From SVEL01 sp045123575 (GTDB lineage: Bacteria > Bacillota > Clostridia > Lachnospirales > Lachnospiraceae): 64,000 nucleotides of DNA. The notes beneath the pieces were generated by a model. It was not told where the DNA came from, made no database searches, and saw only the letters and a list, made by a program, of their open reading frames with translations. The DNA lies in contig JBGVKG010000052.1 of NCBI GenBank assembly GCA_045123575.1, positions 5,955-69,954 of the forward strand, written 5' to 3'. The position numbers were made by a program, and so were the translations under genes. Each line of letters begins with the position of its first letter. The stretch's first letter is position 1. Positions 54,074 to 63,280 of the stretch are shown here, piece after piece.

Positions 54074-54592
54074 TTAGCACTTTTCTGGTTCTGGGTACTC
54101 AACACCCATAGTGTCTACTGTAACACTCTGCATTCTCTGTGTTTCAAGTGGTCTATCATTGTAATCAACATCAACCTCTGCAATCTTGTTTACATTCTCC
54201 ATACCCTCGATAACCTTACCAAATGCAGCATACTGACCATCAAGATGTGGTGAGTTCTTATGCATAATAAAGAACTGTGAACCCGCTGAATCTGGATGCA
54301 TAGCTCTAGCCATAGAGAGCACTCCCTCTGTATGCTTCAATTCATTCTTGAAACCATTGTATGCAAATTCACCCTTGATATCATATCCTGGGCCACCCAT
54401 ACCTGTACCGTCTGGACATCCACCCTGAATCATAAAACCACATATAACTCTGTGGAAAATAAGTCCATCATAATATCCCTTCTTTATAAGGCTGATAAAG
54501 TTATTAACTGTGTTTGGAGCTATCTCTGGATAAAGCTCAGCCTTTATCACATCTCCATTTTCCATTGTAATTGTAACTATTGGGTTAGACAT
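54074..54592 (-). CDS. Cyclophilin-type peptidyl-prolyl isomerase
   Basis: 172 residues, cytosolic (no signal peptide). The core FHRVICGFMIQGGCPDGTGM near residue 48 and SAGSQFFIMHKNSPHLDGQY near 105 contain the conserved Arg, Phe, Gln and His of the active site. It speeds proline isomerisation during folding. The ribosome site is GGAGGAAC. Confidence 0.95.
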   Translation of the reverse strand: MSNPIVTITMENGDVIKAELYPEIAPNTVNNFISLIKKGYYDGLIFHRVICGFMIQGGCPDGTGMGGPGYDIKGEFAYNGFKNELKHTEGVLSMARAMHPDSAGSQFFIMHKNSPHLDGQYAAFGKVIEGMENVNKIAEVDVDYNDRPLETQRMQSVTVDTMGVEYPEPEKC

Positions 54593-54646
54593 TTTTTGTT
54601 CCTCCGTCTTTTATATTTTATGTATATATCCTAAGATATTATTAAC

Positions 54647-55564
54647 CTATCTACGTCTTCCGCCACCACCGTGACTTCTGCCGCTACTACTTCTATGGCT
54701 AGATGAGCCGCCTCTGCTACCTCCGCTACCAGATGAACTGTCTACCTTATGTGAGGTAGTTGTAGTATGAGTATATCTATCAAACTGGTGTAGCATCTTG
54801 AAGCTGTCCTTTTCCATATAGGTCCTTGAATTAACTGTAACTCTTGTAGAAGATGATATGCACATAATAAGTACAGATATACCTGCCACAACTAATGCTA
54901 TAAGAAAACAAGTACCTGCATTCTGAAGTCCAGTAAACAGATTACCATCATACGCATCATAGATTTCATCCTCGTAATCATACCAGAAATCCTCATAATC
55001 GACATATCCGCCCTCATTCCAGGCATCCTCTAGTTCCTCAAATGCATTCTGCTTCTTTCTAGAGCCTACAACATCCTCTACAAAGTCCAGATAATCCCTG
55101 GCACTATCGTAATAGTAATAATCTGCAAAATTATCCCACACTGCATCTATGAGATCGTCAATATCATAATCATCTAAATATACCATAGCCAGACCGCATG
55201 TAGAAAAATATACTCCACCGCCGTCATCTTCATCTATAAGATACAATATACCTGACTCTTTATATCCGCCATAATCATAAAAATCGTCTGCATACTCAAC
55301 ATCGCTTTTATCACCGCGGTCTCTTGCTGATACAATAACCACATCCATATCAAGCTTCTGGCTTAACTTGTCGCAACGTTCCTGAAGTTCTAGCTCTTCC
55401 TCATCTGTAAGTACATCTGCATAGTCATACACATACTGAGTGTTATCTATCTGCCAATCTTCTGGGTTACCACCCCCTGATACATGTGTAAATCCATATA
55501 CAGGCATTGCAAGCATTGTAGATATAACGCCTACGACCGCACATTTTAAATATTTCTTCATCAT
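54647..55564 (-). CDS. TPM-domain membrane protein with Gly/Ser/Arg tail
   Basis: About 305 residues. A signal peptide ends near AMPVYGFTH, a TPM domain (about 45-175; DYADVLTDEEELELQERCDK then MDVVIVSARDRG), a single transmembrane helix (about 215-237), and a tail rich in Gly, Ser and Arg (GSGGSRGGSS...GGGGRRR). The TPM family was named from photosystem II repair in plants; in Firmicutes its role is unknown. The open frame reaches 55627, but GGAGG with 9-bp spacing favours the ATG at 55564, which overlaps the previous gene by ATGA. Confidence 0.82.
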   Translation of the reverse strand: MMKKYLKCAVVGVISTMLAMPVYGFTHVSGGGNPEDWQIDNTQYVYDYADVLTDEEELELQERCDKLSQKLDMDVVIVSARDRGDKSDVEYADDFYDYGGYKESGILYLIDEDDGGGVYFSTCGLAMVYLDDYDIDDLIDAVWDNFADYYYYDSARDYLDFVEDVVGSRKKQNAFEELEDAWNEGGYVDYEDFWYDYEDEIYDAYDGNLFTGLQNAGTCFLIALVVAGISVLIMCISSSTRVTVNSRTYMEKDSFKMLHQFDRYTHTTTTSHKVDSSSGSGGSRGGSSSHRSSSGRSHGGGGRRR

Positions 55565-56604
55565 CCGAACAGTCCTCCTAACATCATAAGAATGCTGAAT
55601 ACTCCTACGAATATTCCTCCAAACCATGCTGCTATTTTTCCTACTGACTTAGGTAGTTTACCTACTACCTTACCAGTCTGACCGTTCATAGCAAATGTGT
55701 ACATTTTATTCTTATATTTGTAATTAAGTATCCATACAGGCATAAGTGTATATGAAGATTTACGTCTATTAAGCTTGATATTAGTACCTACAACATTTAC
55801 ACTTGAATATCCCTTTATGGTACTTCTAGCCTCTGCTACTATGTACTCTTTTACTCTATTTTCTACTCTTGGCGCCATCTGTGCAGCATCATATGAGTAT
55901 TTCTCTGACTGATAACCCGATAAATAAGGCATCTGGAATTCCTTTAATTCGCCATAGTTGTATGGCTCCAAAAGGTCCATAGTCTTATCATCCATCTTCT
56001 GTGAGGCATCTGCCGGTATCCTATCAAACTCTGCCGCAACATGTCGTCCTACGTTATAATGCATAGTATGATTGTATATAGTATCTCCTCTACGCTCACT
56101 TCTATGCTTCTTTGCAACGGCATTCACATGGGCATCTGTTCCGTAATCGTACAACCAGAATGGTACATATATACCTGTAATCTTCTCTATTGTGCTTTGC
56201 TTCTTAAAACCAGAAGGTGTCACCAAACCCGTACCAGTCCACTTCTTATAAGCCTGCACAGCCTGTTCCTTTGGTATCCTAAATGGAATAACAAGCTCCG
56301 GCTTCATAGCTCCTGTAAGTCGTCCCTTTATCATACTAGGGCTACCACAGAAGCTACAGAATGTTGCAGTAGTATATTCATCTGTAACTATCTCTGCTCC
56401 ACAGCTTTCGCACTTGTACCCATCAAAATCGCAATACTCTCTCTCTACCTTTTCCTCAACCACACTATCATCAAATAGGTCGTTGGCATCATCCATAGTA
56501 GAGACATCTATCTGCGCTTCACAGTATTCACATGTTAACTTTCCTGTAGTTCCATCGAATGTAATAGGTGCTCCACAGGAAGGACATTTATATGTTTTTA
56601 CCAT
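55561..56604 (-). CDS. TFIIB-type zinc-ribbon membrane protein
   Basis: 347 residues. Two zinc ribbons at the start (YKCPSCGAPIT...LTCEYCEAQ and YKCESCGAEI...TFCSFCGSPS). A large soluble region (about 95-310) then contains YVPFWLYDYGTDAHVN and LMPVWILNYKYKNKMYTFA, and a C-terminal hydrophobic helix follows (about 320-345). Proteins with this order commonly neighbour TPM-domain genes in Clostridia; the pair is translationally coupled here. The function is unknown. Confidence 0.82.
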   Translation of the reverse strand: MVKTYKCPSCGAPITFDGTTGKLTCEYCEAQIDVSTMDDANDLFDDSVVEEKVEREYCDFDGYKCESCGAEIVTDEYTTATFCSFCGSPSMIKGRLTGAMKPELVIPFRIPKEQAVQAYKKWTGTGLVTPSGFKKQSTIEKITGIYVPFWLYDYGTDAHVNAVAKKHRSERRGDTIYNHTMHYNVGRHVAAEFDRIPADASQKMDDKTMDLLEPYNYGELKEFQMPYLSGYQSEKYSYDAAQMAPRVENRVKEYIVAEARSTIKGYSSVNVVGTNIKLNRRKSSYTLMPVWILNYKYKNKMYTFAMNGQTGKVVGKLPKSVGKIAAWFGGIFVGVFSILMMLGGLFG

Positions 56605-56647
56605 ATCATCTCTCCTTTTATCCTATAGTATATGTTTCTAAATGTAA

Positions 56648-58759
56648 CTATACCTCAAATATTAAGTCTCCGTATGAAGGCATTGGCCACATTTCCTTAT
56701 CAACTATCATCTCAAGCTTATCAACAGGCTTTCTAAGTGCCTCCATTGCAGGAACTACATGTTCTCTATACTGCAATGCCTGACCCTTACCTCTCTTAAG
56801 CTTTTTCGCTATATCTCTCTGTTCTATGAGAACATTTAACGCAGCCTTCGCCTCCTTAAGATAAGCAGTTACCTCTGTCAATGTACCAGACTGAACGCCT
56901 GAATCTGCACCGGCTTCTCTTACAGCTATAACTGTATCTGCAAGGAACTTTGTATACTTTGTAACGGCAGGAATAATACTCTTAGATGCCATATCTATCA
57001 TAGTACGTGCCTCGATATTAATAGTCTTTGCATATATCTCGTATAATATCTCTGCTCTAGAATGAAGCTCTGCCTCTGTAAAGATATGGAACTTGCCAAA
57101 CAGATCAATTGCCTTCTGTGTTGTAAGGGCATCAACTGCCTCAACCATACTCTTAATATTTGTAAGTCCTCTTCTATTAGCCTCTTCTATCCATTCATCA
57201 GAATATCCATCTCCATTGAAGATAATTCTCTGATTCTCTGTGAGATATCTCTTTATAAGCTCATGACAAGCCTTATCGAAATCCTCTGCCTGCTCTAATT
57301 CATCTGCTGCCTCACAGAAAGCTTCTGCCACAATTGTATTTAATGTAATATTTGCACTAGCGATAGAATCTGACGAACCAACCATACGGAACTCAAACTT
57401 ATTACCTGTAAATGCAAATGGTGATGTTCTATTTCTATCAGTAGCATCTTTTCTGAAGTTAGGTAATGTATTAACACCTGTATTAAATCTTGAACCCTTA
57501 AGGAAGCTTGTAGCCTCACCTGTGGCAATCATCTGCTCAACCAAGTCCTCTAACTGTTCTCCTAAGAACACAGATATGATAACTGGTGGTGCCTCATGAC
57601 CACCAAGTCTTACATCATTACCTACATTAGCTGCAGACTGACGTAATAAATCTGCGTGTTTATTAACAGCCTTAAGTATACATGCAAGTACCAAAAGAAA
57701 CTGCATATTTTCATTTGGCTTGCTACCTGGATCAAGAAGGTTTACTTTATTGTCTGTTACAAGTGACCAGTTATCATGCTTACCAGAACCACTTACTCTT
57801 GCAAATGGCTTCTCATGAAGAAGACATGTAAGTCCATGTCTATTTGCAACCTTCTTCATAGTCTCCATGACAAGCTGATTGTGGTCTACCGCAACGTTTG
57901 CTGTGGAAAATATAGGTGCAAGCTCATGCTGTGCAGGTGCAACCTCATTGTGCTGTGTCTTAGCAGATACGCCAAGTTTCCACAACTCTATATTCAAATC
58001 CTTCATATATGCGCCTATACGCTCTCGTATCGTTCCAAAATAATGGTCATCCATCTCCTGACCCTTTGGTGCTGGTGCACCAAAAAGTGTACGTCCTGCA
58101 TATATAAGGTCCTTTCTCTGAAGATACTTTTCTCTATCTACAAGGAAATACTCCTGCTCTGCACCTACTGATGGTGTTACCTTTGTAGCCTCTGTATTAC
58201 CAAACAATCTTACTATTCTAAGTGCCTGCTCGCTAACTGCCTGATTGGAACGAAGTAATGGTGTCTTTTGGTCTAACGCCTCACCAGTATATGCACAGAA
58301 TACTGTAGGTATACAAAGCACTGCTCCTACTGCATCCTCCTTTATAAATGCTGGCGATGTCATATCCCATGCAGTATATCCTCTAGCCTCGAATGTTGAA
58401 CGAAGACCACCTGATGGGAATGAAGAAGCATCTGACTCTCCCTTTATAAGCTCCTTACCTGAGAACTCCATAACCATTCTTCCCTCAGCATCAGGATTAG
58501 TTACAAATGCATCATGCTTCTCTGCTGTTATACCAGTAAGCGGCTGAAACCAGTGGGTATAATGTGTAGCGCCATGCTCAATCGCCCAATCCTTCATAGC
58601 CTTAGCTATAATATCTGCTGTTTGTAATGAAAGCGTTCCACCTTCATTCATCACCTTTGTCAGCTCTGAATAAACATTTTCTGGAAGTCTTTCCTTCATC
58701 TTGCCTAACGAAAAAACATTTGTGCCAAATATCTTCTCTACATTTAACTTATCACTCAT
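56648..58759 (-). CDS. glnN: Glutamine synthetase type III
   Basis: 703 residues, the right size for GSIII (types I and II are shorter). GSIII makes glutamine from glutamate, ammonia and ATP. Seen are TPSVGAEQEYFLVD near 210, AQHNEVAPAQHELAPIF near 265 and SGSGKHDNWSL near 318. GGHEAPPVIISVFLG and RNRTSPFAFTGNKFEFRMVG are also present, the latter near 425. The C-terminal helical GlnN extension (about 560-703) is present. Single gene with a fair ribosome site. Note it is on the same strand as the sortase but likely a separate unit. Confidence 0.97.
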   Translation of the reverse strand: MSDKLNVEKIFGTNVFSLGKMKERLPENVYSELTKVMNEGGTLSLQTADIIAKAMKDWAIEHGATHYTHWFQPLTGITAEKHDAFVTNPDAEGRMVMEFSGKELIKGESDASSFPSGGLRSTFEARGYTAWDMTSPAFIKEDAVGAVLCIPTVFCAYTGEALDQKTPLLRSNQAVSEQALRIVRLFGNTEATKVTPSVGAEQEYFLVDREKYLQRKDLIYAGRTLFGAPAPKGQEMDDHYFGTIRERIGAYMKDLNIELWKLGVSAKTQHNEVAPAQHELAPIFSTANVAVDHNQLVMETMKKVANRHGLTCLLHEKPFARVSGSGKHDNWSLVTDNKVNLLDPGSKPNENMQFLLVLACILKAVNKHADLLRQSAANVGNDVRLGGHEAPPVIISVFLGEQLEDLVEQMIATGEATSFLKGSRFNTGVNTLPNFRKDATDRNRTSPFAFTGNKFEFRMVGSSDSIASANITLNTIVAEAFCEAADELEQAEDFDKACHELIKRYLTENQRIIFNGDGYSDEWIEEANRRGLTNIKSMVEAVDALTTQKAIDLFGKFHIFTEAELHSRAEILYEIYAKTINIEARTMIDMASKSIIPAVTKYTKFLADTVIAVREAGADSGVQSGTLTEVTAYLKEAKAALNVLIEQRDIAKKLKRGKGQALQYREHVVPAMEALRKPVDKLEMIVDKEMWPMPSYGDLIFEV

Positions 58760-58809
58760 ATTTTTGTTCCTTTCAACTAATAGAAATCTTACTAATATGG
58801 AAATATGAC

Positions 58810-59943
58810 TTACTCAGTCACCTCTTGTGCATCACTAGTTTCTACGTTATCCTCATATACAACAGGATTGCCATATACATCTAGTTCCTCTCCCCTAACA
58901 AGCTGAACTATCATACGCATCTCCTCTGTATGAGTACATGTAGACAGTGTAATAATATTACTATCTACAGTAATCTCAGGTGCTTCCGTAAACTTATACT
59001 TAGACGCCTTAATGCACCTAGCGATATAATCCATAAACTGCTCATCAGAATCAAATCTATATCTATATACCCAGTTATCAGATACATTTATCTTGTGTAT
59101 AGCAAAAACATAATATCTGTAATGCGTATCTTCTATCCATATATCAAAGGTTGGATGCTCTTTATAATAATTTGATTTATTGTAATACCAATTCAGGCTT
59201 CCAAACATTATTCTACCAGCTCTATCGCCAATATTGTGGCCATGTATTATGCAATTCTTCGCATTCAATCCTTCATCCACCAAACTATCTATATATATAG
59301 CACCAATACTACTTTTTCTATGATTTGCAAGATGGGTAAGGTAATACTCATTATTGTTTGTCTGTAAGATAGGATTATCTATATACTCACCATTATCTTG
59401 TCGTATGTATCCCTTAGCATCAGAATTGTAACCTAACATTTTTTTGTGGTCATATACAAATAACTTACCATCACCTAGATTTTCAAAACTTATGCTACCT
59501 CCATCTTCACCTGTTGGTGGCTCATATTTATCAACCAAATCGGACGGGTCTACCAAAAACAAGTCAGATGTATCGCTTTTCAACGCCTCACCTTCTGCAC
59601 TTTCTACATATATAAGAGTAAGCTCATACGCGGCATAACCAAATGCGCATAAAGCAATAAGCATCACCGCACATCTAACCAGGCTATCCATTATCCTTTT
59701 CTTAAAAGTTTTTGCTGGCTTATCTTCTTCAGCATCAACCCACTCTATATCCAATTCAGCCTCCTTCGCTAACTGAATATCCTTTGGCTCATCATTTAAT
59801 TCATTATCTGCTGACTCATTACTGGACTCAACATCCACTGCATCTTTTTTATCTTCTTTATTTCTCTCCATATTTATTAAAGATTCTTTGAATGCATTCA
59901 GCTCTTCCTCTATCATCTTATCTATATTTTCTTCCCTATTCAT
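58810..59943 (-). CDS. srtB: Class B sortase
   Basis: 377 residues. A long acidic cytosolic head (about 1-85), one transmembrane helix (about 90-113) and the sortase domain. The active-site histidine is in NCIIHGHNIG, the cysteine is Cys336 in TLSTCTHTEE, and an arginine follows (Arg343). Sortases B anchor proteins, often with NPQTN-like signals, in the wall. The 85-residue cytosolic extension is longer than usual. No obvious substrate with a sorting signal is encoded close by. AAGGAG precedes the start. Confidence 0.92.
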   Translation of the reverse strand: MNREENIDKMIEEELNAFKESLINMERNKEDKKDAVDVESSNESADNELNDEPKDIQLAKEAELDIEWVDAEEDKPAKTFKKRIMDSLVRCAVMLIALCAFGYAAYELTLIYVESAEGEALKSDTSDLFLVDPSDLVDKYEPPTGEDGGSISFENLGDGKLFVYDHKKMLGYNSDAKGYIRQDNGEYIDNPILQTNNNEYYLTHLANHRKSSIGAIYIDSLVDEGLNAKNCIIHGHNIGDRAGRIMFGSLNWYYNKSNYYKEHPTFDIWIEDTHYRYYVFAIHKINVSDNWVYRYRFDSDEQFMDYIARCIKASKYKFTEAPEITVDSNIITLSTCTHTEEMRMIVQLVRGEELDVYGNPVVYEDNVETSDAQEVTE

Positions 59944-59964
59944 ACATACTCCTTATGTATCCTC

Positions 59965-59970
59965 ATTATA
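59965..59970 (-). promoter_or_regulatory. Extended -10 element for the sortase gene
   Basis: On the minus strand TGGTATAAT lies 22 bp before the sortase ATG. The -35 is poor, so this is a possible extended -10 promoter only. Confidence 0.35.
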
Positions 59971-59988
59971 CCAATATCTTAGCGAAGC

Positions 59989-60041
59989 GTTTTTTCATTG
60001 TATAGGAAAGTTCTTTAAACTTTCCTATACAATGAAAAAAC
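59989..60041. repeat. Perfect 24-bp inverted repeat between fba and srtB
   Basis: GTTTTTTCATTGTATAGG... (59989-60012) is matched exactly by its reverse complement at 60018-60041, with a five-base centre. It begins where the fba terminator T-run ends. It could be a second terminator, an operator for the sortase gene or a remnant of a small element. Confidence 0.8.
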
Positions 60042-60074
60042 AAAGGGCCTAACGGAAAAACCGTACAGACCCTT
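60035..60074 (-). terminator. Rho-independent terminator of fba
   Basis: On the minus strand AAGGGTCTGTACGG and CCGTTAGGCCCTT pair with G-U and a few mismatches around a T5 loop, followed by TTGTTTTTTC. The tail runs into the perfect inverted repeat at 59989-60041. Confidence 0.75.
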
Positions 60075-60132
60075 ATATTATACAACAATATATCTATAGT
60101 TTCAATATAATACTTTTTGATGAATTTTTGGC

Positions 60133-60996
60133 TTATGCCTGACCAACAGAACCGAAAAGCTCCATCTTCTCCTTAACAGTAGCCTTGATAGCATCGAAAC
60201 CTGGTGCTAAAAGCTTTCTAGGATCGAAGCCCTTACCCTGTAAGTCCTTACCTTCCTCAACGTATGTTCTTGTAGCAGCAGCAAATGCAAGCTGACACTC
60301 TGTATTAACGTTGATCTTAGCAACACCAAGGCTGATAGCCTTCTTAATCATATCCTCTGGGATACCTGTACCACCGTGAAGAACGAGTGGCATATCACCT
60401 GTAAGCTGCTGTACAGCATCAAGTGTCTCAAAGCTTAAGCCTTCCCAGTTTGCTGGATACTTACCATGAATGTTACCGATACCTGCTGCAAGCATTGTAA
60501 CGCCAAGATCAGCAATAGCCTTACACTCGTTAGGATCAGCACACTCACCCTTACCTACAACACCATCTTCCTCGCCACCGATAGAGCCTACCTCTGCTTC
60601 AAGAGACATACCCTTCTCGTTACAAATCTTTACAAGCTCCTGTGTCTTAGCAACGTTCTCCTCGATTGGATAGTGTGAACCATCAAACATGATTGAAGAG
60701 AATCCAGCCTCGATACACTTCATACATCCGTCATAGCTACCGTGATCAAGGTGTAATGCTACAGGAACTGTAATGTTAAGCTCCTCGATCATACCATTAA
60801 CCATACCTACAACTGTCTTATATCCTGCCATATACTTTCCAGCACCTTCAGAAACACCTAAGATAACTGGTGAGTTTAACTCCTGAGCTGTTAAAAGAAT
60901 AGCCTTTGTCCACTCAAGGTTGTTGATATTGAACTGACCTACAGCATACTTTCCAGCCTTAGCCTTATTTAACATATCCTTTGCTGATACTAACAT
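60133..60996 (-). CDS. fba: Fructose-1,6-bisphosphate aldolase, class II
   Basis: 287 residues. The zinc-dependent aldolase of glycolysis: ALHLDHGSYDGCMKCIEAGF contains the catalytic Asp and metal-binding His, GSIGGEEDGV near 140, VLHGGTGIPEDMIKKA near 210 and KINVNTECQLAF. Codons are strongly biased toward the common set, consistent with very high expression. A short-gap ribosome site (TACGGAGGTAAAATC) precedes the start. Confidence 0.97.
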   Translation of the reverse strand: MLVSAKDMLNKAKAGKYAVGQFNINNLEWTKAILLTAQELNSPVILGVSEGAGKYMAGYKTVVGMVNGMIEELNITVPVALHLDHGSYDGCMKCIEAGFSSIMFDGSHYPIEENVAKTQELVKICNEKGMSLEAEVGSIGGEEDGVVGKGECADPNECKAIADLGVTMLAAGIGNIHGKYPANWEGLSFETLDAVQQLTGDMPLVLHGGTGIPEDMIKKAISLGVAKINVNTECQLAFAAATRTYVEEGKDLQGKGFDPRKLLAPGFDAIKATVKEKMELFGSVGQA

Positions 60997-61234
60997 GATT
61001 TTACCTCCGTAATATGTGTTATTATTCCATCGAATGCACTAACAAAAGTGCACTATGTTCGTGGCTATTTTATCATATTACTTTTACAAATACAAGTATT
61101 TTAGCATATATCTTCAATTCATAAATACGTTTTCTATTACATAATTTCCATTGCCTGTTCTCTTGAAATAAAGCGTAACACTGTTAATAGACTTATCATA
61201 ATATATAACATAATCATTTTAAAGAAAGGGGATT

Positions 61235-61444
61235 ATGAAAAATATGAATAACATGAATATGTCAAACCAATGTCCATGTTCTACCGCTTGCAAAGACATT
61301 TTTCTAGATAACGTTCCTCTAGGTATGGGATATATTCCTTGGCAGAGATGGGATAGTGTTTATGACTTAAACAGAAGCCTGTCTGCCGGAACTATTTTTC
61401 CGTGTCTTGATAAACCATTTTTAGGGAGGGCGATATGGAAATGA
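61235..61444 (+). CDS. cotJA: Spore coat protein CotJA
   Basis: 69 residues. The CotJA signature is VPLGMGYIPWQRWDSVYDLN followed by GTIFPCLDKPFLG. CotJA, CotJB and CotJC are mother-cell coat proteins made together during sporulation. The ribosome site is AAAGGGG. The gene overlaps cotJB by 10 bp, as in other spore formers. Presumably SigE-dependent; a clear SigE promoter is not seen in the 238 bp upstream. Confidence 0.95.
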   Translation: MKNMNNMNMSNQCPCSTACKDIFLDNVPLGMGYIPWQRWDSVYDLNRSLSAGTIFPCLDKPFLGRAIWK

Positions 61445-61743
61445 GCTGTGAAAATAGAATAAATTTCAATTGCAATAATATGCGTTCTAAAGATGAACTT
61501 ATGGATCTTATAACTAAGGTCAGCTTTGCAATGGATGACACAAGACTCTTTTTAGATACACATCCAGATTGTCACGAGGCTATGGAATATTTCAATAAAA
61601 TGAAACTTCTTCGTTACGCGTTAATAAAAGAATACACCGAACGTTTCGGTTCCTTAGTAGCATATTATCCTTCCGAATGTGATCCTTGGGATTGGAATGC
61701 AAAACCTCTTCCTTGGCTTTCTAAAAAGAAAGGAGGATGTTAG
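61435..61743 (+). CDS. cotJB: Spore coat protein CotJB
   Basis: 102 residues. The conserved CotJB core is LMDLITKVSFAMDDTRLFLD, HPDCHEAMEYFNKM and SECDPWDWNAKPLPWL. It is translated from an ATG inside the end of cotJA with a GGGAGGG ribosome site. It should act with CotJA and CotJC, but cotJC is broken in this chromosome. Confidence 0.95.
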   Translation: MEMSCENRINFNCNNMRSKDELMDLITKVSFAMDDTRLFLDTHPDCHEAMEYFNKMKLLRYALIKEYTERFGSLVAYYPSECDPWDWNAKPLPWLSKKKGGC

Positions 61744-61745
61744 TT

Positions 61746-61850
61746 ATGTGGAGTTATGAAAAAAGATTACAGCATCCTGTAGATATCAAAACCAGAGATC
61801 CTAAAATCGCACAGATTATTATGTCACAGTATGGTGGACCACTCTGTTAA
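61746..61850 (+). pseudogene. cotJC: cotJC, N-terminal fragment only (34 codons)
   Basis: AGGAGG and an ATG 3 bp past cotJB lead into MWSYEKRLQHPVDIKTRDPK followed by IAQIIMSQYGGP and then LC and stop. CotJC (a manganese-catalase-like coat protein, about 190 residues) has MW.YEK.L..PV.IK...P.....I..QYGGPDGEL at its start. The similarity is lost exactly after QYGGP. The next genes are phage-like and on the other strand, so the gene was split by a prophage; the rest should lie at the far end of the element, outside this window. Confidence 0.85.
61830..61841. other. Putative left attachment site (attL)
   Basis: The cotJC reading breaks within TATGGTGGACCA. The last cotJC-like codons are in this block, so the crossover core is somewhere inside it. 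Serine integrases commonly use very short cores (2-10 bp); the exact core cannot be set without the other end. Confidence 0.6.
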
Positions 61851-61941
61851 AACCTACAACTTTTTTATGACTATCTTCCTTATAATAATACTGCCGTCTG
61901 AATATTTTGATTTTCCACGAAAACTTAATCCATTTTTCGTT

Positions 61942-62805
61942 TTACAGACCTATCAAATCAGCCCACATCTTAGTTCCGCAGCAGCCATCATTCTTACCCT
62001 TAGTACCAAGTTCAACTCCCTGCTTTCTTCGTTTTGCCTGATAGCTATTGATAGCATATTCTGAGTTCCCTCCACAGATGCTATCTATCTTCAACTCTTC
62101 ACCATCAGCCCCCTTATACCCCTTACCTCTAAGAAGGGTCTGCATAAGAGCTACTGACTTTCCTTTACTGCCTTTTGCTACTGCTTCTGGTGTAAACATA
62201 TAACCACATCCTTTCTTTGTTGTGTTGCTTGTATTTGCATTAGCAACTGTTATTATTCCAGCTTTAGCTAATGTCTTATTAGCATTAGATCCGTTTGTCA
62301 AGCCACATGCTGTGTGATATCCTGGTCTAACATAGATTGCGCCTCTGACACAATATGAACTTTTAAGATATACAGCATCTTCAACTATAATATATCCTGC
62401 TGCCTTTAGCATTTCCTTCATAGTGCGTGTGGTCCAACCATTCTTTCCATATGTAACTCCTGGTGCACCCGATACTACTGCGCATAAGTTCTGCAAGCTA
62501 GAACAATCACAATTGCAAGGAGTCTTGATATTCTTAATCACATAACCAACCTTCTTAGCCTCCGCATTCGCAGTATTTCTAGTTCCTTGGCCATAACCTA
62601 TAGCATCATTAGCTACAGCATCCTCATTAGCTTTCGCATGTGCTTCTCTAATCTTCGCATCAGGATGAATAGCCACATAGCCCCAACCAGGTGTATAACT
62701 ATCAAAGTTCCAAATACACACTTCCTTGCCAGTACTATCTCCCTTTACACCGTTAATAGTTCCTTTCTCGCTAATATTTGCATGTGCAATTTTAACAGCT
62801 GCCAT
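61942..62805 (-). CDS. Phage endolysin with peptidoglycan-binding C-terminus
   Basis: About 287 residues. The N-terminal enzyme domain has NCDCSSLQNLCAVVSG near residue 110 and GYHTACGL later. A Cys in a DCSS-like motif with a downstream His resembles NlpC/P60-type cysteine peptidases of phage lysins. The C-terminal part (about 205-287; GSKGKSVALMQTLLRGKGY ... YAINSYQAKRRKQG) is a PG_binding_1 domain. The frame is open to 62910, but AGGAGG fits the ATG at 62805 (MAAVKIAHANIS), overlapping the holin gene by 14 bp. Last gene of the lysis module, next to the att site. Confidence 0.85.
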   Translation of the reverse strand: MAAVKIAHANISEKGTINGVKGDSTGKEVCIWNFDSYTPGWGYVAIHPDAKIREAHAKANEDAVANDAIGYGQGTRNTANAEAKKVGYVIKNIKTPCNCDCSSLQNLCAVVSGAPGVTYGKNGWTTRTMKEMLKAAGYIIVEDAVYLKSSYCVRGAIYVRPGYHTACGLTNGSNANKTLAKAGIITVANANTSNTTKKGCGYMFTPEAVAKGSKGKSVALMQTLLRGKGYKGADGEELKIDSICGGNSEYAINSYQAKRRKQGVELGTKGKNDGCCGTKMWADLIGL

Positions 62806-63280
62806 ACTCTTCCTCCTTTTCGTCTCCAGATGCAACCACATCTGTCTTAACCTCGATCTGTGATTTGATATTCTTAGTAAACTTAAGTAAAAAATCCGGC
62901 AATGGCACACCGATATCCTTTATATTTTCTAATATCGATATAAGCTCATTGCATATAAGCCATATTGCTACAACACATGCAAATATAAATGTCGTAGGTA
63001 TAATCAATCCAATCTGAGCAGTCGAATATCTTATAAGCTCGTCCAAGATTGCACCAACCACTATAAGAAGCCACATACATACCTTCTTTGTGATGCCTCG
63101 TATACCCTTATAGCTTGTTATCTGTTGCCCTCTGAATTTAGAAGCTAGTATTCCTGTTGCATAATCAATAATGTTACTTAACACCAATAAAAATATCGGG
63201 ATAGCTAATACCCCGAATATACCTGTCAATATTCCAAACACCCCTGTCACACCTGCCTTATACTTATTTACTGCATTCAT
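62792..63280 (-). CDS. Phage holin (TcdE/holin_4 type)
   Basis: About 162 residues with three predicted hydrophobic segments: about 8-30 (FGILTGIFGVLAIPIFLLVL), 62-80 and 92-115. A GxRG-like segment SYKGIRGITKKVCMWL and a charged C-terminal tail (GDEKEEEYGSC) match the TcdE/phage_holin_4 family, which releases the endolysin. AGGAGG precedes the ATG at 63280 (MNAVNKYKAGVTGVFG); the open frame extends to 63307. It overlaps the previous gene by 17 bp. Confidence 0.88.
   Translation of the reverse strand: MNAVNKYKAGVTGVFGILTGIFGVLAIPIFLLVLSNIIDYATGILASKFRGQQITSYKGIRGITKKVCMWLLIVVGAILDELIRYSTAQIGLIIPTTFIFACVVAIWLICNELISILENIKDIGVPLPDFLLKFTKNIKSQIEVKTDVVASGDEKEEEYGSC

Noticed and set aside
59989..60041. 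Insertion sequence ends or att site at the perfect inverted repeat
   Set aside because: No transposase, no target duplication and no flanking mobile genes are visible.
61140..61234. SigE promoter for cotJ
   Set aside because: A CATAATAT block near 61196 resembles a SigE -10, but no matching -35 was found at the right distance.
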